The position numbers and the translations under genes were made by a program. 64,000 nt of DNA, taken from NCBI RefSeq assembly GCF_025340265.1, contig NZ_CP022708.1:1268501-1332500 (forward strand), written 5' to 3'. The DNA comes from Novosphingobium sp. 9. Its GTDB lineage: Bacteria; Pseudomonadota; Alphaproteobacteria; Sphingomonadales; Sphingomonadaceae. This document shows, piece after piece, positions 37,003 to 46,916 of the stretch; the first letter of the stretch is position 1, and the number at the start of each line of letters is the position of its first letter. The notes beneath the pieces are model-generated. The model ran no database searches. It saw only the letters and a list, made by a program, of their open reading frames with translations, and had not been told where the DNA came from.

Positions 37003-39639
37003 TTAATTATCCGTACCCGCCTCACGCTGGAGATCGTAGAGCACTTCCAGCGCATCGCGCGGGCTCATCGCGTCGATATCCATCGTGCGCAAGGTGTCGC
37101 GAAGGGTGTCCTTCGGCGCTTCCGCATCCGCCTCGACGGCAGCGAAAAGCGGCAGTTCTCCGAGGCCTGCGGCCAACCCTCCGGTCTCCGCGCGGCCCTT
37201 CTCCAGCTTGTCGAGCACCGACTTCGCGCGGCTGATGACCTTGGGCGAAACCCCCGCCAGCCGCGCCACGGCCAGACCATAGCTGCGATCGGCAGGCCCG
37301 GTCGCCAGTTCGTGCAGCAGCACCAGATCGCCCTTCCACTCGCGCGCGCGAACGTGATGGAGCGACAGCGCCTCGCAGGTCTCGGCCAAGCGCGAAAGCT
37401 CGTGGTAGTGCGTGGCGAACAGGCAGCGGCAGCGGTTGGTTTCATGCACCGCCTCGGCCACCGCCCAGGCGAGTGCAAGGCCGTCGTAGGTCGAGGTGCC
37501 GCGCCCCACTTCGTCGAGAATCACGAAGCTGCGCTCGGTCGCCTGACTGAGAATTGCAGCGGTTTCCACCATCTCGACCATGAAGGTCGAACGTCCGCGC
37601 GCAAGGTTGTCAGACGCGCCGACGCGGCTGAACAGGCGATCGACCATGCCGATCCGCGCCGCCTTGGCGGGCACGAAACCACCCGCTTGGGCGAGCAGCA
37701 CGATCAGCGCATTCTGCCGCAGGAACGTGGACTTACCGCCCATGTTCGGGCCGCCGATCAGCCACAGCCGGTCATGGCTGGCCAGCTGGCAATCGTTGGC
37801 GACAAAGCGCTCGCCGCGCGTCGCCAGCGCTGCCTCGACCACCGGGTGGCGACCCTGCTCGATATCGAGTGAGAGGCCCTCGACCACTTCGGGACGGCTC
37901 CAGCCGCCTTCCGCCGCACGCTCGGCCTGTCCGGCGGAAACGTCGATCCGGGCCAGCGCCGCAGCGGTCGCAGCGATCTTGCGACGGGCAGCGACAGCCT
38001 CGGCCACCAGCCCCTCGAAATGCGCCTCCTCGGCAGCGAGGGCGTGGGCGCCCGCCTCGGTGATCCGGCTCGCCTCCTCGTGCAGCGCCAGCGCATTGAA
38101 GCGCATCGCGCCTGCCATCGTCTGGCGATGGGTGAAGCCGCTCTCGGGCTCCAGCAGCCGGTCGGCATGGCGCTGGGGCACCTCGATGAAATAGCCGAGC
38201 ACGTTGTTGTGCTTGATCTTGAGCGCGGAAACACCGGTTTCCTCGCGGTACTTCGCCTCCAGCGCAGCAATCGCGCGGCGGGCATTGCCCGAGGTCACGC
38301 GCAGTTCGTCGAGCGCGGCATCGTAGCCCGACGCAATGTAGCCGCCCTGCCCGCGCTCGGTCGGCGGCGTGGCGACCAGCGCCTGCGCGAAATGGTCGAC
38401 CAGCGCCGCATGACCCGAGAGCAGCGGCAGCAGGCCCGCCAGCAGACCCGGCACCTCGCGCGCGGTGAACCGCTCGGACAGGGTACGCGCCCCTGCCAGA
38501 CCGTCGCGGATCTGGCCGAGGTCGCGCGGACTGCCGCGTCCGGCGACGACGCGCCCCAGCGCGCGGCCGATGTCCGGCAACTGGCGCAGCGCCGCGCGCA
38601 GATCCTCGCGCAGCAGCGCATCCTCGTGAAGCCAGCCGACCAGTTCGAGCCGCTCGGCAATCGCCATACGGTCGGTCAGCGGGGCGGAGAGGTCTTCGGC
38701 CAGCTGGCGCGCCCCGGCCCCGGTCACGCAGCGATCCACCGCGTCGATCAGGCTGCCCTTGCGGGTGCCCTGACTGGATTCGAGGATTTCGAGACTGGCC
38801 CGCGTCGCCTCGTCCATCGCCAGCGCGGCATTGCCCGCGCGCGCCTCGGGCGGAAGCAGCAGCGGCAGCGCGCCCCGGCCCACATGGTCGAGATAGGCGA
38901 TCAGGCCCGAGGCCGCCGCCAGCATCGCGAGGGTGAACGCGCCAAAGCCGTCGAGCGTGGAAACGGCATGGATACCCTTCAGCCGTGCCTCGCCGCCTTC
39001 GGACGAGAACTCGTGCCCCGAACGCCCGATCGCGCCTTCAGGCGCCAATTCCCAGCCATCGGGCACCACCAGCTCGCTGGCGCCAAGCCGGGCGAGCGCG
39101 GCGGGAAGGCCGTCCGCCGGGCATTCCTCCAGCACCATGCGCCCGGTGGAAATGTCGCAGGCGGCCAGCCCGATCGTGCCGCGAAGGTCGCAGGCGGCGG
39201 CGAGCACGTTGGCGCGGCGCGGCTCCAGCAGCGCTTCCTCGGTCAGCGTGCCTGCCGTCACGAAGCGCACGATGCCACGCGCGACAAGGGATTTGGAGGC
39301 CCGGCCTTCCCGGCGCGCGCGCTCCTTGGCCTCGGCAGGCGTCTCGGTCTGCTCGGCGATGGCAACGCGACAGCCTGCCTTGATCAGCCGTGCGAGATAC
39401 GCCTCGGACGAATGCACCGGCACGCCGCACATCGGGATCGGCTGGCCCAGATGCTCGCCGCGCGTGGTCAGCGCGATATCGAGAATGCTGCTCGCGGTCT
39501 TCGCGTCCTCGAAGAACAGCTCGAAGAAATCGCCCATGCGATAGAACAGCAGGCAGTCGCCCGCCTCCTCGCGCAAAGTGAGGTACTGCGCCATCATCGG
39601 CGTGGGCGCGGAAGAACCGGAAGCAGTCGCGGAAGCCAT
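37003..39639 (-). CDS. mutS: DNA mismatch repair protein MutS
   Basis: The 878-residue mismatch sensor has an N-terminal recognition domain with the Phe-x-Glu wedge in FYRMGDFFELF (Phe38/Phe39 and Glu40), then connector, lever and clamp domains (NVLGYFIEVPQRHAD). The ATPase has Walker A GGPNMGGKSTF near residue 630, Walker B VILDEVGRGTST, and the FATHYHEL switch. The C-terminal helix-turn-helix ends LYDLQREAGTDN. The start MASATASGSSAP was chosen because the upstream part of the open frame is shared with the maeB promoter and has no family match. Confidence 0.97.
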   Translation of the reverse strand: MASATASGSSAPTPMMAQYLTLREEAGDCLLFYRMGDFFELFFEDAKTASSILDIALTTRGEHLGQPIPMCGVPVHSSEAYLARLIKAGCRVAIAEQTETPAEAKERARREGRASKSLVARGIVRFVTAGTLTEEALLEPRRANVLAAACDLRGTIGLAACDISTGRMVLEECPADGLPAALARLGASELVVPDGWELAPEGAIGRSGHEFSSEGGEARLKGIHAVSTLDGFGAFTLAMLAAASGLIAYLDHVGRGALPLLLPPEARAGNAALAMDEATRASLEILESSQGTRKGSLIDAVDRCVTGAGARQLAEDLSAPLTDRMAIAERLELVGWLHEDALLREDLRAALRQLPDIGRALGRVVAGRGSPRDLGQIRDGLAGARTLSERFTAREVPGLLAGLLPLLSGHAALVDHFAQALVATPPTERGQGGYIASGYDAALDELRVTSGNARRAIAALEAKYREETGVSALKIKHNNVLGYFIEVPQRHADRLLEPESGFTHRQTMAGAMRFNALALHEEASRITEAGAHALAAEEAHFEGLVAEAVAARRKIAATAAALARIDVSAGQAERAAEGGWSRPEVVEGLSLDIEQGRHPVVEAALATRGERFVANDCQLASHDRLWLIGGPNMGGKSTFLRQNALIVLLAQAGGFVPAKAARIGMVDRLFSRVGASDNLARGRSTFMVEMVETAAILSQATERSFVILDEVGRGTSTYDGLALAWAVAEAVHETNRCRCLFATHYHELSRLAETCEALSLHHVRAREWKGDLVLLHELATGPADRSYGLAVARLAGVSPKVISRAKSVLDKLEKGRAETGGLAAGLGELPLFAAVEADAEAPKDTLRDTLRTMDIDAMSPRDALEVLYDLQREAGTDN

Positions 39640-39754
39640 GGGGCAAGGCGATAGCGGCGTACCGGCCACAGGAAAAGCGCAAGGCCGCACGCTTTCCCCT
39701 ACCATGCGACGGCCATATTGGTTAGGCCGAGCCGCGACAGCCGGGAGATTACGC

Positions 39755-42019
39755 TTGTCCGATAAACCCAAGATCCAGTTCACCGAGCGCGAGGCGCTTT
39801 TCTATCACAACACGGGCCGCCCCGGTAAGATCGAGATCATCGCCTCCAAGCCGATGGCGACGCAGCGCGATCTCAGCCTCGCCTACTCGCCTGGCGTCGC
39901 GGTGCCGGTGCAGGCCATCGCCGACGATCCGCAGGCCGCCTACGACTATACCGCCAAGGGCAACCTCGTCGCGGTGATCTCGAACGGCACCGCGATCCTG
40001 GGCATGGGGAACCTGGGTGCGCTGGCCTCCAAGCCGGTGATGGAAGGCAAGTCCGTGCTGTTCAAGCGCTTCGCCGACGTGGACTCGATCGATATCGAAC
40101 TGGCCAGCGAAGATACCGACGCGCTGATCGAGGCGATCGCGATGATGGAGCCGAGCTTCGGCGGCATCAACCTTGAGGATATCAAGGCGCCCGAGTGCTT
40201 CATCATCGAGCAGGCCCTGCGCGAGCGCATGAACATCCCGGTGATGCATGACGACCAGCACGGCACCGCGATCATCGCCGCCGCCGGCCTCATCAACGCC
40301 TGCCACCTGACCGGGCGCAAGCTGGACGAGATCAAGGTGGTGGTGAACGGCGCCGGTGCCTCGGCACTGGCCTGCACAGCGCTGATCAAGTCGCTGGGCG
40401 TGCGCCACGAAAACGTGCTGGTGTGCGATACGCGCGGCGTGATCTATCCCGGTCGCGAGCGCGTGGACCAGTTCAAGTCGGCCCATGCTGTCACCACCGA
40501 CAAGCGCACGCTCACCGAAGCGCTGGTGGGCGCAGACGTGTTCCTCGGCCTCTCAGCCAAGGGCGCGCTGACGCCCGAGATGGTCAAGGCCATGGCGCCC
40601 GAACCGATCATCTTCGCGATGGCCAACCCCGATCCGGAAATCACCCCGGACGAGGCCAAGGCCGTGCGCCCGGACGCGATCATCGCTACCGGCCGCTCGG
40701 ACTATCCGAACCAGGTCAACAACGTGCTCGGCTTCCCCTTCATCTTCCGCGGCGCGCTCGACGTATCGGCCACCGCGATCACCGAAGAGATGAAGATCGC
40801 CGCCGCACAGGCCATCGCCGAACTGGCGCGCGAGCAGGTGCCCGAGGAAGTCGCGGCGGCCTATGGCGCCACGCAGACCTTCGGACGTGAGTACATCATC
40901 CCCGCGCCGTTCGATCCGCGTCTGATGGAAGTCGTCTCTTCCGCCGTTGCCAAGGCGGCGATGGATTCGGGCGTCGCCCAGCGCCCGATCGAGGATTTCG
41001 ACGCCTATCGCCACCAGTTGAAGGCCCGCCTCAACCCGACCACCTCGGCGCTGACCAAGGTCTATGCCGAAGTGAAGGCCAACCCGCAGCGGATGATCTT
41101 CGCCGAGGCGGAGGACGAGGTCGTGCTGCGCGCCGCGATCCAGTATCGCGAGTTCGGCTATGGCGAGCCGGTTCTCGTCGGCCGTACCCAGGCGATCCAC
41201 GAGACGATGGCGAACCTGGGCGTCCACGACCCGGAAAGCTACCAGATCGAGAATTCCGCCGTCTCGCCGCATGTCGGCCCGATGGTGGAAATGCTCTACA
41301 AGCGTCTGGAGCGCCGGGGCTTCCTGCAGCGCGACGTGGTGCGCATGGTCAACACCGATCGCAACGTCTTTGCCTCGGGCCTGCTCAAGCTCGGCGTCGG
41401 CGATGCGATGGTGACGGGCGTGACCCGGCCCTTCGCGCAGTCGATGAAGGAAATCCGCCGCGTGCTCGATCCGGCGAGCGGCAAGCTGCCGTTCGGCATC
41501 CACATGATGGTGGGCAAGAACCACACGGTCTTCATGGCCGACACCACCATCAACGAGCGCCCGAGCGCCGAGGAACTGGTGGTCATCGCACAGGAGACCG
41601 CCGCTGTCGCCCGCCGTCTGGGCCATGAGCCGCGCGTCGCGTTCCTGAGCTATGCGACCTTCGGCAACCCTTCGGGCAAGTGGCTCGATGCCACGCGCGA
41701 TGCCGTCCACCTGCTCGACGGGATGGGCGATGTCGGCTTCGAGTACGAAGGCGAGATGGCCCCCGATGCCGCGCTCAACCCCAAGGTCATGGCGCAGTAC
41801 CCGTTCTGCCGCCTGAGCGGCCCGGCCAACGTGCTGATCATGCCGGGGCTGCAATCGGCCAACATCTCGGCCAAGCTGCTGCGCGAGATCGGCGGGACCA
41901 CCACCATCGGCCCGATGCTGATCGGCATGGAAAAGCCGGTACAGGTGCTGCCGATGACCGCCGCCGTGCCCGACGTGCTGACCAGCGCGGTGCTGGCTGC
42001 GGCAGGCGTGCTGGGCTGA
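39755..42019 (+). CDS. maeB: NADP-dependent malic enzyme with C-terminal phosphotransacetylase-like domain
   Basis: The 754-residue protein oxidatively decarboxylates malate to pyruvate, making NADPH. The start is TTG at 39755 (MSDKPKIQFTEREAL), with GGGAG 8 bases upstream. The N-terminal malic domain shows SLAYSPGVAVPV, NLEDIKAPECF and VMHDDQHGTAI. The NAD-binding domain has VVNGAGASALACTAL. From about residue 430 a phosphotransacetylase-type domain follows (NPQRMIFAEAEDEVVLRAA, LPMTAAVPDVL), which is regulatory and catalytically inactive in MaeB-type enzymes. It is divergent from mutS with a 115-bp gap. Confidence 0.95.
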   Translation: MSDKPKIQFTEREALFYHNTGRPGKIEIIASKPMATQRDLSLAYSPGVAVPVQAIADDPQAAYDYTAKGNLVAVISNGTAILGMGNLGALASKPVMEGKSVLFKRFADVDSIDIELASEDTDALIEAIAMMEPSFGGINLEDIKAPECFIIEQALRERMNIPVMHDDQHGTAIIAAAGLINACHLTGRKLDEIKVVVNGAGASALACTALIKSLGVRHENVLVCDTRGVIYPGRERVDQFKSAHAVTTDKRTLTEALVGADVFLGLSAKGALTPEMVKAMAPEPIIFAMANPDPEITPDEAKAVRPDAIIATGRSDYPNQVNNVLGFPFIFRGALDVSATAITEEMKIAAAQAIAELAREQVPEEVAAAYGATQTFGREYIIPAPFDPRLMEVVSSAVAKAAMDSGVAQRPIEDFDAYRHQLKARLNPTTSALTKVYAEVKANPQRMIFAEAEDEVVLRAAIQYREFGYGEPVLVGRTQAIHETMANLGVHDPESYQIENSAVSPHVGPMVEMLYKRLERRGFLQRDVVRMVNTDRNVFASGLLKLGVGDAMVTGVTRPFAQSMKEIRRVLDPASGKLPFGIHMMVGKNHTVFMADTTINERPSAEELVVIAQETAAVARRLGHEPRVAFLSYATFGNPSGKWLDATRDAVHLLDGMGDVGFEYEGEMAPDAALNPKVMAQYPFCRLSGPANVLIMPGLQSANISAKLLREIGGTTTIGPMLIGMEKPVQVLPMTAAVPDVLTSAVLAAAGVLG

Positions 42020-42051
42020 TCGTCGGAACTCAGCTTGCTTGATACAAGACG

Positions 42052-42081
42052 AAAGGCCCGTGCGACGCGCGGGCCTTTTTT
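42052..42081 (+). terminator. rho-independent terminator of maeB
   Basis: AAAGGCCCG (42052..42060) and CGGGCCTTT (42070..42078) pair round a 9-base loop and run into six T in total. It lies 32 bases after the maeB stop. Confidence 0.9.
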
Positions 42082-42202
42082 CGTTTGCGGGCAAGAAACT
42101 GGCTCGCCGACGGTGACAATCTGTTCACGCTCAGCGCACTCGACAATCGCGTGCGCATGCAGCAATATCCGGGCGGGCGGGATTTTATCGGGGACAGTCT
42201 TC

Positions 42203-42888
42203 ATGCGTCTGTACCATCCTGTTTCGCTGCTCGCCCTGCTCGCCGCCAGCCCTGTCCTCGCGCAGGATACGCGCCCCTCGGCCACTACGGATTCACATCA
42301 GGGGCCTGATATCGTCGTCCAGGGAGCACGCCCCACGGCACCGCTGGAAGGGGCGAATGGACCCTGACGCTGTCGCGCGCGCATCATTTTGGCGACGATA
42401 TCACCGGGAGCGCCTCGGGTACTTCCGGAAAGGATCGCATCTATCGCTTCTGCCTGCACGACACCGATGTCGCAGCGCTCGTCCGGGTTCTCGTCGGCCA
42501 GGGCCAGACGAAAGTCGCCGGCACGACATCGTGCGGCAGGATGAAAATGGAGCTGGCAGACGAAAAGCTGCGGGGCACGCAGATCTGCGAAGGCGGCAGC
42601 GTACCGGAAGATCCGGTTGCCCCGCTCGAACTCGGGACGAAGAACGCCAGCATTCCGGACAAACCCCGGATGGTGCCCTCCAAGATCACGCTGACGGTAA
42701 CTGGCGAATATACGACGGAGCGGCTGGCGCTGCGTTTCGAAAGCAAGCTGGAGAAGGTTCCCCCGCCGCTTCTGCTGGAGGAATTCGGAAAGCAGACCCC
42801 TCCCGCCCGCCCCGATCTGACCGACTGGACGATCACTGCCGTACGCGATGGCAGTTGCCCGGCCACCTCCACCAACGGCGCGCCTTGA
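42203..42888 (+). pseudogene. secreted DUF3617-like protein, frameshifted as sequenced
   Basis: The first frame begins with a signal peptide (MRLYHPVSLLALLAASPVLA) and DIVVQGARPTAPLEG, then stops. The frame one base away continues with GEWTLTLSRAHHFGDD and ends ...SCPATSTNGAP, with Cys-containing blocks (CGRMKMELADEKLRGTQIC) in the style of sphingomonad DUF3617-like proteins. The two join at a GGGG run (42350..42353): one extra G gives LEGGEWTLTLS and one 228-residue protein. DUF3617 kinship is by pattern only. It is followed 59 bases later by another secreted protein gene that starts with a similar DIVVTGG motif. Confidence 0.65.
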
Positions 42889-42947
42889 TAGCGTCAAACA
42901 CCTGCCTGACACGCCCGTCATCGCGTGTCGCCGAAAGGGGAACCGAC

Positions 42948-43841
42948 ATGTCCAGCATCAGATTTCGGCTTTCGCGCATGGTCCTGCTCGCCACCGGCTT
43001 TTGTTCGGCAATGGCCCACGCCGCAGCGCCCCCGGCCATATCTGACAGCGATATCGTCGTGACCGGCGGCGCCTATCCCGATCGTGACCGGATCGTCAGC
43101 CTGTCGCATGCGGTGACGGCCAAGGCAGACTACCGCGACCCGCTGGCGCGCTTTGCCGATCCGGTGTGCTTCCTCTCGGCAGGGCTCCCGCAGGACATGC
43201 TCGTCACCATCGCCAACCGCATGGTCGACGATGCCGGGGACGCCGGGATCGCGCTGGCGGGGAAGGACTGCCAGCCGAACGTTGCCGTGCTGTTCGTCGA
43301 TCACGGGGCGATTGATCTGCAGGGCCTGCGCCTTCATGACAATCGCCTGTTCGGCAATCTCAAGCCTGAAGACATCCGCGCGATCATCCGCGAGCCCGGC
43401 CCGGTTCATACCTGGTGGATCACGCAGGTGCGCAGCAGCGATGGCAAGCCGCTTCAGCCCGGCTCCGCCACCGGTCCGGCGATGCTCTCGATCCAGACCA
43501 ATTCGCGCCTGCGGGCCGAAACCAAGCGCGAGGTGCAGTACGCCGTGATCCTGATCGACCGCGAGGCGCTGGTGGGGCTGGGCACCGACCAGATCGCCGA
43601 CTATGCCGCGATGCGCGTGCTGGGCGGGGCCAGACCGCCGATATCCGCGCAGGACGGCACGATCCTGACGCTGTTCCAGCCGGGCGCAACGCCGCCCGGC
43701 GCGATGACCGCGTTCGACCGCAGCTATCTGAAAGCCTTCTACAGCGGCGCTGCCGACCTCAAGGCCGCCAGCAAGACCAACCAGATCGCCACCTCGATAG
43801 AGCGCGACGCCCGCAAGAGCGACCGCGCCAAGACCGACTGA
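42948..43841 (+). CDS. secreted protein of unknown function
   Basis: The 297-residue product has a signal peptide (MVLLATGFCSAMAHAAAPP) and AAGGGGAACC as ribosome site before the ATG at 42948. The mature chain has SDSDIVVTGGAYPDRDR near the start, like the preceding secreted protein's DIVVQG, and two Cys (DPVCFLSAG, GKDCQPNV) that could form a disulfide. It ends in a Lys/Asp/Arg-rich tail. The extended open frame upstream to 42357 is Arg-rich shadow sequence. No family recognised. It runs tail-to-tail with trmB, with three bases between. Confidence 0.7.
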   Translation: MSSIRFRLSRMVLLATGFCSAMAHAAAPPAISDSDIVVTGGAYPDRDRIVSLSHAVTAKADYRDPLARFADPVCFLSAGLPQDMLVTIANRMVDDAGDAGIALAGKDCQPNVAVLFVDHGAIDLQGLRLHDNRLFGNLKPEDIRAIIREPGPVHTWWITQVRSSDGKPLQPGSATGPAMLSIQTNSRLRAETKREVQYAVILIDREALVGLGTDQIADYAAMRVLGGARPPISAQDGTILTLFQPGATPPGAMTAFDRSYLKAFYSGAADLKAASKTNQIATSIERDARKSDRAKTD

Positions 43842-43844
43842 GCC

Positions 43845-44567
43845 TCAGTCCGCCTTGCGGCGATAGCGGAAGTACCAGACCTCGTGCCCGTAGACGGTGC
43901 GGGCCTTGTGCTCGTAGCGCGTTTCCGGCCAGCCGCCGGGACGGACCTGGAAATCGCCGGGCTTCTCGCAGAGCCAGTCGAACTGGTGGGTGTGGCGCTG
44001 CATCACCATCAGCGCGTGGCGCACGTAGATCGCGTGATCGGTGCCGAAGCGGAATTCGCCGCCGGGCTTGAGCTTGGCCGCGATCATGTCGACCGGGCCG
44101 TCGTTCATCATCCGGCGCTTGGCGTGGCGGGCCTTGGGCCAGGGGTCGGGGTGCAGCAGGTACACGAACGAGAGCGAGCCGTCGGGAATGCGCGCCAGCA
44201 CTTCCAGCGCATCGCCGTGATGGATGCGCACGTTGGGAATCGGCGCGTGCTCGCCGTTATCTCCGGAGACATGCAGCAGCGCCTGCGCCACGCCGTTGAC
44301 GAAGGGCTCGGCACCGATGAAGCCGTGATCGGGCAGCATGTCGGCGCGGTAGGCCATGTGCTCGCCGCCGCCGAAGCCGATCTCGAAATGGAGCGGGCGA
44401 TCGTCGCCGAACAACCCCGCCGACGTCACCTCGCCTTCGAGCGGAACCGCGATCTGCGGCAGGAGATTGTCGACCAGCCCCTGCTGGCCCGCGCGCAAGG
44501 GCTTGCCCTTGGAGCGGCCGTAGAGGCGGTTGAGAGTCGTGGGATCGCCGGATTTATGTGCCGTCAT
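43845..44567 (-). CDS. trmB: tRNA (guanine-N7-)-methyltransferase
   Basis: The 240-residue SAM-dependent enzyme makes m7G46 in tRNAs. The SAM-binding motif is HFEIGFGGGEHMAYRA, and the catalytic and tRNA-binding segment is VYLLHPDPWPKARHAKRRM, with Asp in the TrmB HPDPWPK motif; the C-terminus has TRYEHKARTVYGHEVWYF. The start MTAHKSGDPTTLNRLYG at 44567 is preferred; seven more codons upstream are also open. The end of the ctrA transcript, with its stem-loop, lies 50-90 bases upstream. Confidence 0.95.
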   Translation of the reverse strand: MTAHKSGDPTTLNRLYGRSKGKPLRAGQQGLVDNLLPQIAVPLEGEVTSAGLFGDDRPLHFEIGFGGGEHMAYRADMLPDHGFIGAEPFVNGVAQALLHVSGDNGEHAPIPNVRIHHGDALEVLARIPDGSLSFVYLLHPDPWPKARHAKRRMMNDGPVDMIAAKLKPGGEFRFGTDHAIYVRHALMVMQRHTHQFDWLCEKPGDFQVRPGGWPETRYEHKARTVYGHEVWYFRYRRKAD

Positions 44568-44615
44568 GGCGCGCGCCCCTGACAGCAAGCCGCCGCGCGG
44601 TCAATCTTCCAGATA

Positions 44616-44656
44616 CGAAAACGGCCCGCCTGCAAGGCGAGCCGCGTTTCGTTTTC
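44616..44656 (-). terminator. imperfect rho-independent terminator of ctrA
   Basis: CGAAAACGGCCCGCC and GGCGAGCCGCGTTTCG pair imperfectly round TGCAA. On the minus strand the stem is followed by GTTTTCG. It lies about 20 bases after the ctrA stop. Confidence 0.6.
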
Positions 44657-44674
44657 GGACAGAGAGCGCGCAGA

Positions 44675-45370
44675 TCAGGCTGCTTCGACCACTTCCTCAG
44701 GGTCACGCAGCACATAACCGCGGCCCCATACGGTCTCGATATAGTTCGATCCGCCACAGGCATGCGCCAGCTTTTTGCGCAGCTTGCAGATGAACACGTC
44801 GATGATCTTGAGTTCAGGCTCGTCCATGCCGCCATAGAGGTGGTTGAGGAACATTTCCTTGGTCAGCGTGGTGCCCTTGCGCAGCGAGAGCAGCTCCAGC
44901 ATCGCGTATTCCTTGCCGGTCAGGTGCACGCGGGCGGTATCGACCTCGACCGTCTTGGCGTCGAGGTTGACGATCAGCTTGCCGGTACGGATGACCGACT
45001 GCGAATGCCCCTTCGAGCGGCGCACGACGGCGTGGATGCGGGCGATCAGTTCCTCGCGGTGGAACGGCTTGGTCACGTAATCGTCGGCACCGAAGCCGAA
45101 CGAGCGCACCTTGCTGTCCATTTCCGAAATGCCGCTAAGGATCAGCACCGGGGTCTGCACCTTGGCGACGCGCAATTTCTTGAGCACGTCGTAACCATGC
45201 ATGTCGGGCAGGTTCAGGTCGAGCAGAATGATGTCGTAATCATACAGCTTACCCAGATCGAGGCCTTCCTCGCCCAGATCCGTCGAATAGACATTGAATC
45301 CTTCCGCCGTCAGCATGAGCTCGATCGCCCGTGCGGTGGTCGGTTCGTCCTCGATCAACAGCACTCGCAT
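44675..45370 (-). CDS. ctrA: cell-cycle response regulator CtrA
   Basis: The 231-residue OmpR-family regulator begins [20 protein letters not shown] and has the phosphoacceptor Asp51 in [13 protein letters not shown] and the usual Lys in [13 protein letters not shown]. The C-terminal winged helix has [17 protein letters not shown] and [13 protein letters not shown], nearly diagnostic of CtrA. CtrA is phosphorylated through CckA-ChpT and controls division, motility and, in some species, replication. A TTAA-N7-TAAA box about 100 bases upstream could allow autoregulation. The neighbours on both sides are unrelated. Confidence 0.97.
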   Translation of the reverse strand: MRVLLIEDEPTTARAIELMLTAEGFNVYSTDLGEEGLDLGKLYDYDIILLDLNLPDMHGYDVLKKLRVAKVQTPVLILSGISEMDSKVRSFGFGADDYVTKPFHREELIARIHAVVRRSKGHSQSVIRTGKLIVNLDAKTVEVDTARVHLTGKEYAMLELLSLRKGTTLTKEMFLNHLYGGMDEPELKIIDVFICKLRKKLAHACGGSNYIETVWGRGYVLRDPEEVVEAA

Positions 45371-45467
45371 TTGGGTCGTCCCCTTCTTCGCCCTTTGGCC
45401 GCACGGCGCCGATGGCGCACATCGCTTCGTGCCAAGTATTAACCATAGGAGGAATGAACGATAAAGG

Positions 45468-45482
45468 TTAATTTGCCGTAAA
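45468..45482. promoter_or_regulatory. CtrA-box-like sequence upstream of ctrA
   Basis: TTAATTTGCCGTAAA fits the CtrA consensus TTAA-N7-TTAA except for one base in the second half. It lies about 98 bases upstream of the ctrA start and 33 bases from the end of the O-ligase gene. Other TTAA half-sites nearby (45439, 45509) are not spaced by seven bases. By analogy with Caulobacter, it may serve autoregulation. Inference only. Confidence 0.4.
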
Positions 45483-45515
45483 CGCGAGGAGCCGAACGCC
45501 TCCCGGCGTTAACCT

Positions 45516-46916
45516 TTAGGGGGTTTCCCGTGCGACTTTCATCGATGCGAGAGCCGCCGGGCGGCTTGCAAGCCCCGGATTCCCGCGATTCGCGTGGATT
45601 TGCCGGGCGGGAAGGCCGATCCGCTTGAGATAGCTCCACAAACCGCACTGGATGCCGATCAGCATCAGGATAAAGGGCTGGAACGCGATTCCCACGAAGA
45701 GCGAACCGATCATATAGACCACATGCGCCAGCTGGAGCGACACCGCCAGCGGCGCCACCCACGAGTCGTCCGGGCCGCCATGCTTCGTCCAGCGGCGGCG
45801 AATCATCTCCATCTGAACGATGCCCGACAGCTGAAGGAGTATCCACAGCGCGAAACCGGGGAAGCCCTGTTCGCCCAGCATCTCGAAGTAGCTGGAATGG
45901 AACGCGCGGCCCTGCTCGACCACCGGGGTATAGACCATCGTGGTCATGCCCGCAGACGTATCGGCAACGACGGTGTCGTAGGATACCTTGCTGGACAGGT
46001 AGACCTCGAAACCGCCGCCCATCGGGTGCTGCTTCACATAGCCCCAGGTCCACTTCCACACACCAAGGCGCGTACTGGCGGACTGGTCAGCCTGATGGTC
46101 CTCGATCGTGTTCATGCGGGCGAGATAGGATTGCGGCAGGAACGGCACCGCGATCATGCAGGCCAGCGCCATGCCGGCGCCGATCACCACGCGATGCTTG
46201 GCCGTGCGCAGATAGAAGACGCACAGGATGCCCAGACAGACAAGGCCGGTGCGCGCCTGCGTGCCCACCGGGATCAGCGCACAGGCAAAGATCAGCCCCG
46301 CCACATAGACCCAGACCAGCGGGGTCTTCGGCATGATCGTGCCGTGCTTCGCCAGCCAGATCACCAGCGGAATGATCGCCACCGCCACGCACGAGAGGAT
46401 CGAGCCCTCGAACAGGCCGGTGTTGCTCTCGATGAAGATATGCAGTTCGCCATAGCCGCCGCCGCCGCCCACGGTCTTGAGGCCGCCGTCGACGATCAGC
46501 GCGCTGGCCGCCAGCACCATCGTCAGGGCCGCAGCCTCGATTCGCAGCCGCGTGCGCAGCGTCAGCGGCAGGAAGATCGCGAAGACCAGCGCCTTCCACA
46601 CCCAGGCCCACTTCTCCAGCGCTTCTGCCGGATAGTCCGCCCGCAGCGTGCTGACCGCGCAATAGGCCAGCAGCAGCACCATTAGCCCCTGCCGGAAGGT
46701 AAAGCGCGAATCGCGCTTGTCGTCGAACGCCAGCCAGCCGCCGAACGCCGCGACGAACGTCAGCAGCGAGATCGGGATATGGCTGAGGAATCCCCAGGTC
46801 AGCAGTTGCGGCTGGACGATATCGACATAGAGATAGCACAGCACCCACAGGAACGGGCGCTGGAAGCCGACGATCAGGAAGCAGGCGAGAAACCCGGTGA
46901 GCGCGAGGTTAAGCAT
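45516..46916 (-). CDS. putative O-glycosylation ligase, exosortase A-associated (Wzy/WaaL-like)
   Basis: The 466-residue polytopic membrane protein has about ten helices and starts MLNLALTGFLACFLIVGFQRP. A central large loop carries SASTRLGVWKWTWGYVKQHPMGGGFEVY, shown here in part as TWGYVKQHPMGGGFEVY, with a downstream AFHSSYFEMLGEQGF stretch. These His/Arg-rich periplasmic motifs are typical of O-antigen ligases/polymerases, and the protein matches the DUF5935-type ligases of XrtA/PEP-CTERM exopolysaccharide loci. It shares eight bases with the small gene just upstream. No exosortase gene is in the window. Confidence 0.82.
   Translation of the reverse strand: MLNLALTGFLACFLIVGFQRPFLWVLCYLYVDIVQPQLLTWGFLSHIPISLLTFVAAFGGWLAFDDKRDSRFTFRQGLMVLLLAYCAVSTLRADYPAEALEKWAWVWKALVFAIFLPLTLRTRLRIEAAALTMVLAASALIVDGGLKTVGGGGGYGELHIFIESNTGLFEGSILSCVAVAIIPLVIWLAKHGTIMPKTPLVWVYVAGLIFACALIPVGTQARTGLVCLGILCVFYLRTAKHRVVIGAGMALACMIAVPFLPQSYLARMNTIEDHQADQSASTRLGVWKWTWGYVKQHPMGGGFEVYLSSKVSYDTVVADTSAGMTTMVYTPVVEQGRAFHSSYFEMLGEQGFPGFALWILLQLSGIVQMEMIRRRWTKHGGPDDSWVAPLAVSLQLAHVVYMIGSLFVGIAFQPFILMLIGIQCGLWSYLKRIGLPARQIHANRGNPGLASRPAALASMKVARETP

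Noticed and set aside
45439..45471. TTAA at 45439 and TTAA at 45468 as a full CtrA site
   Set aside because: They are 25 bases apart, not the seven required. Only the box at 45468..45482 comes close.
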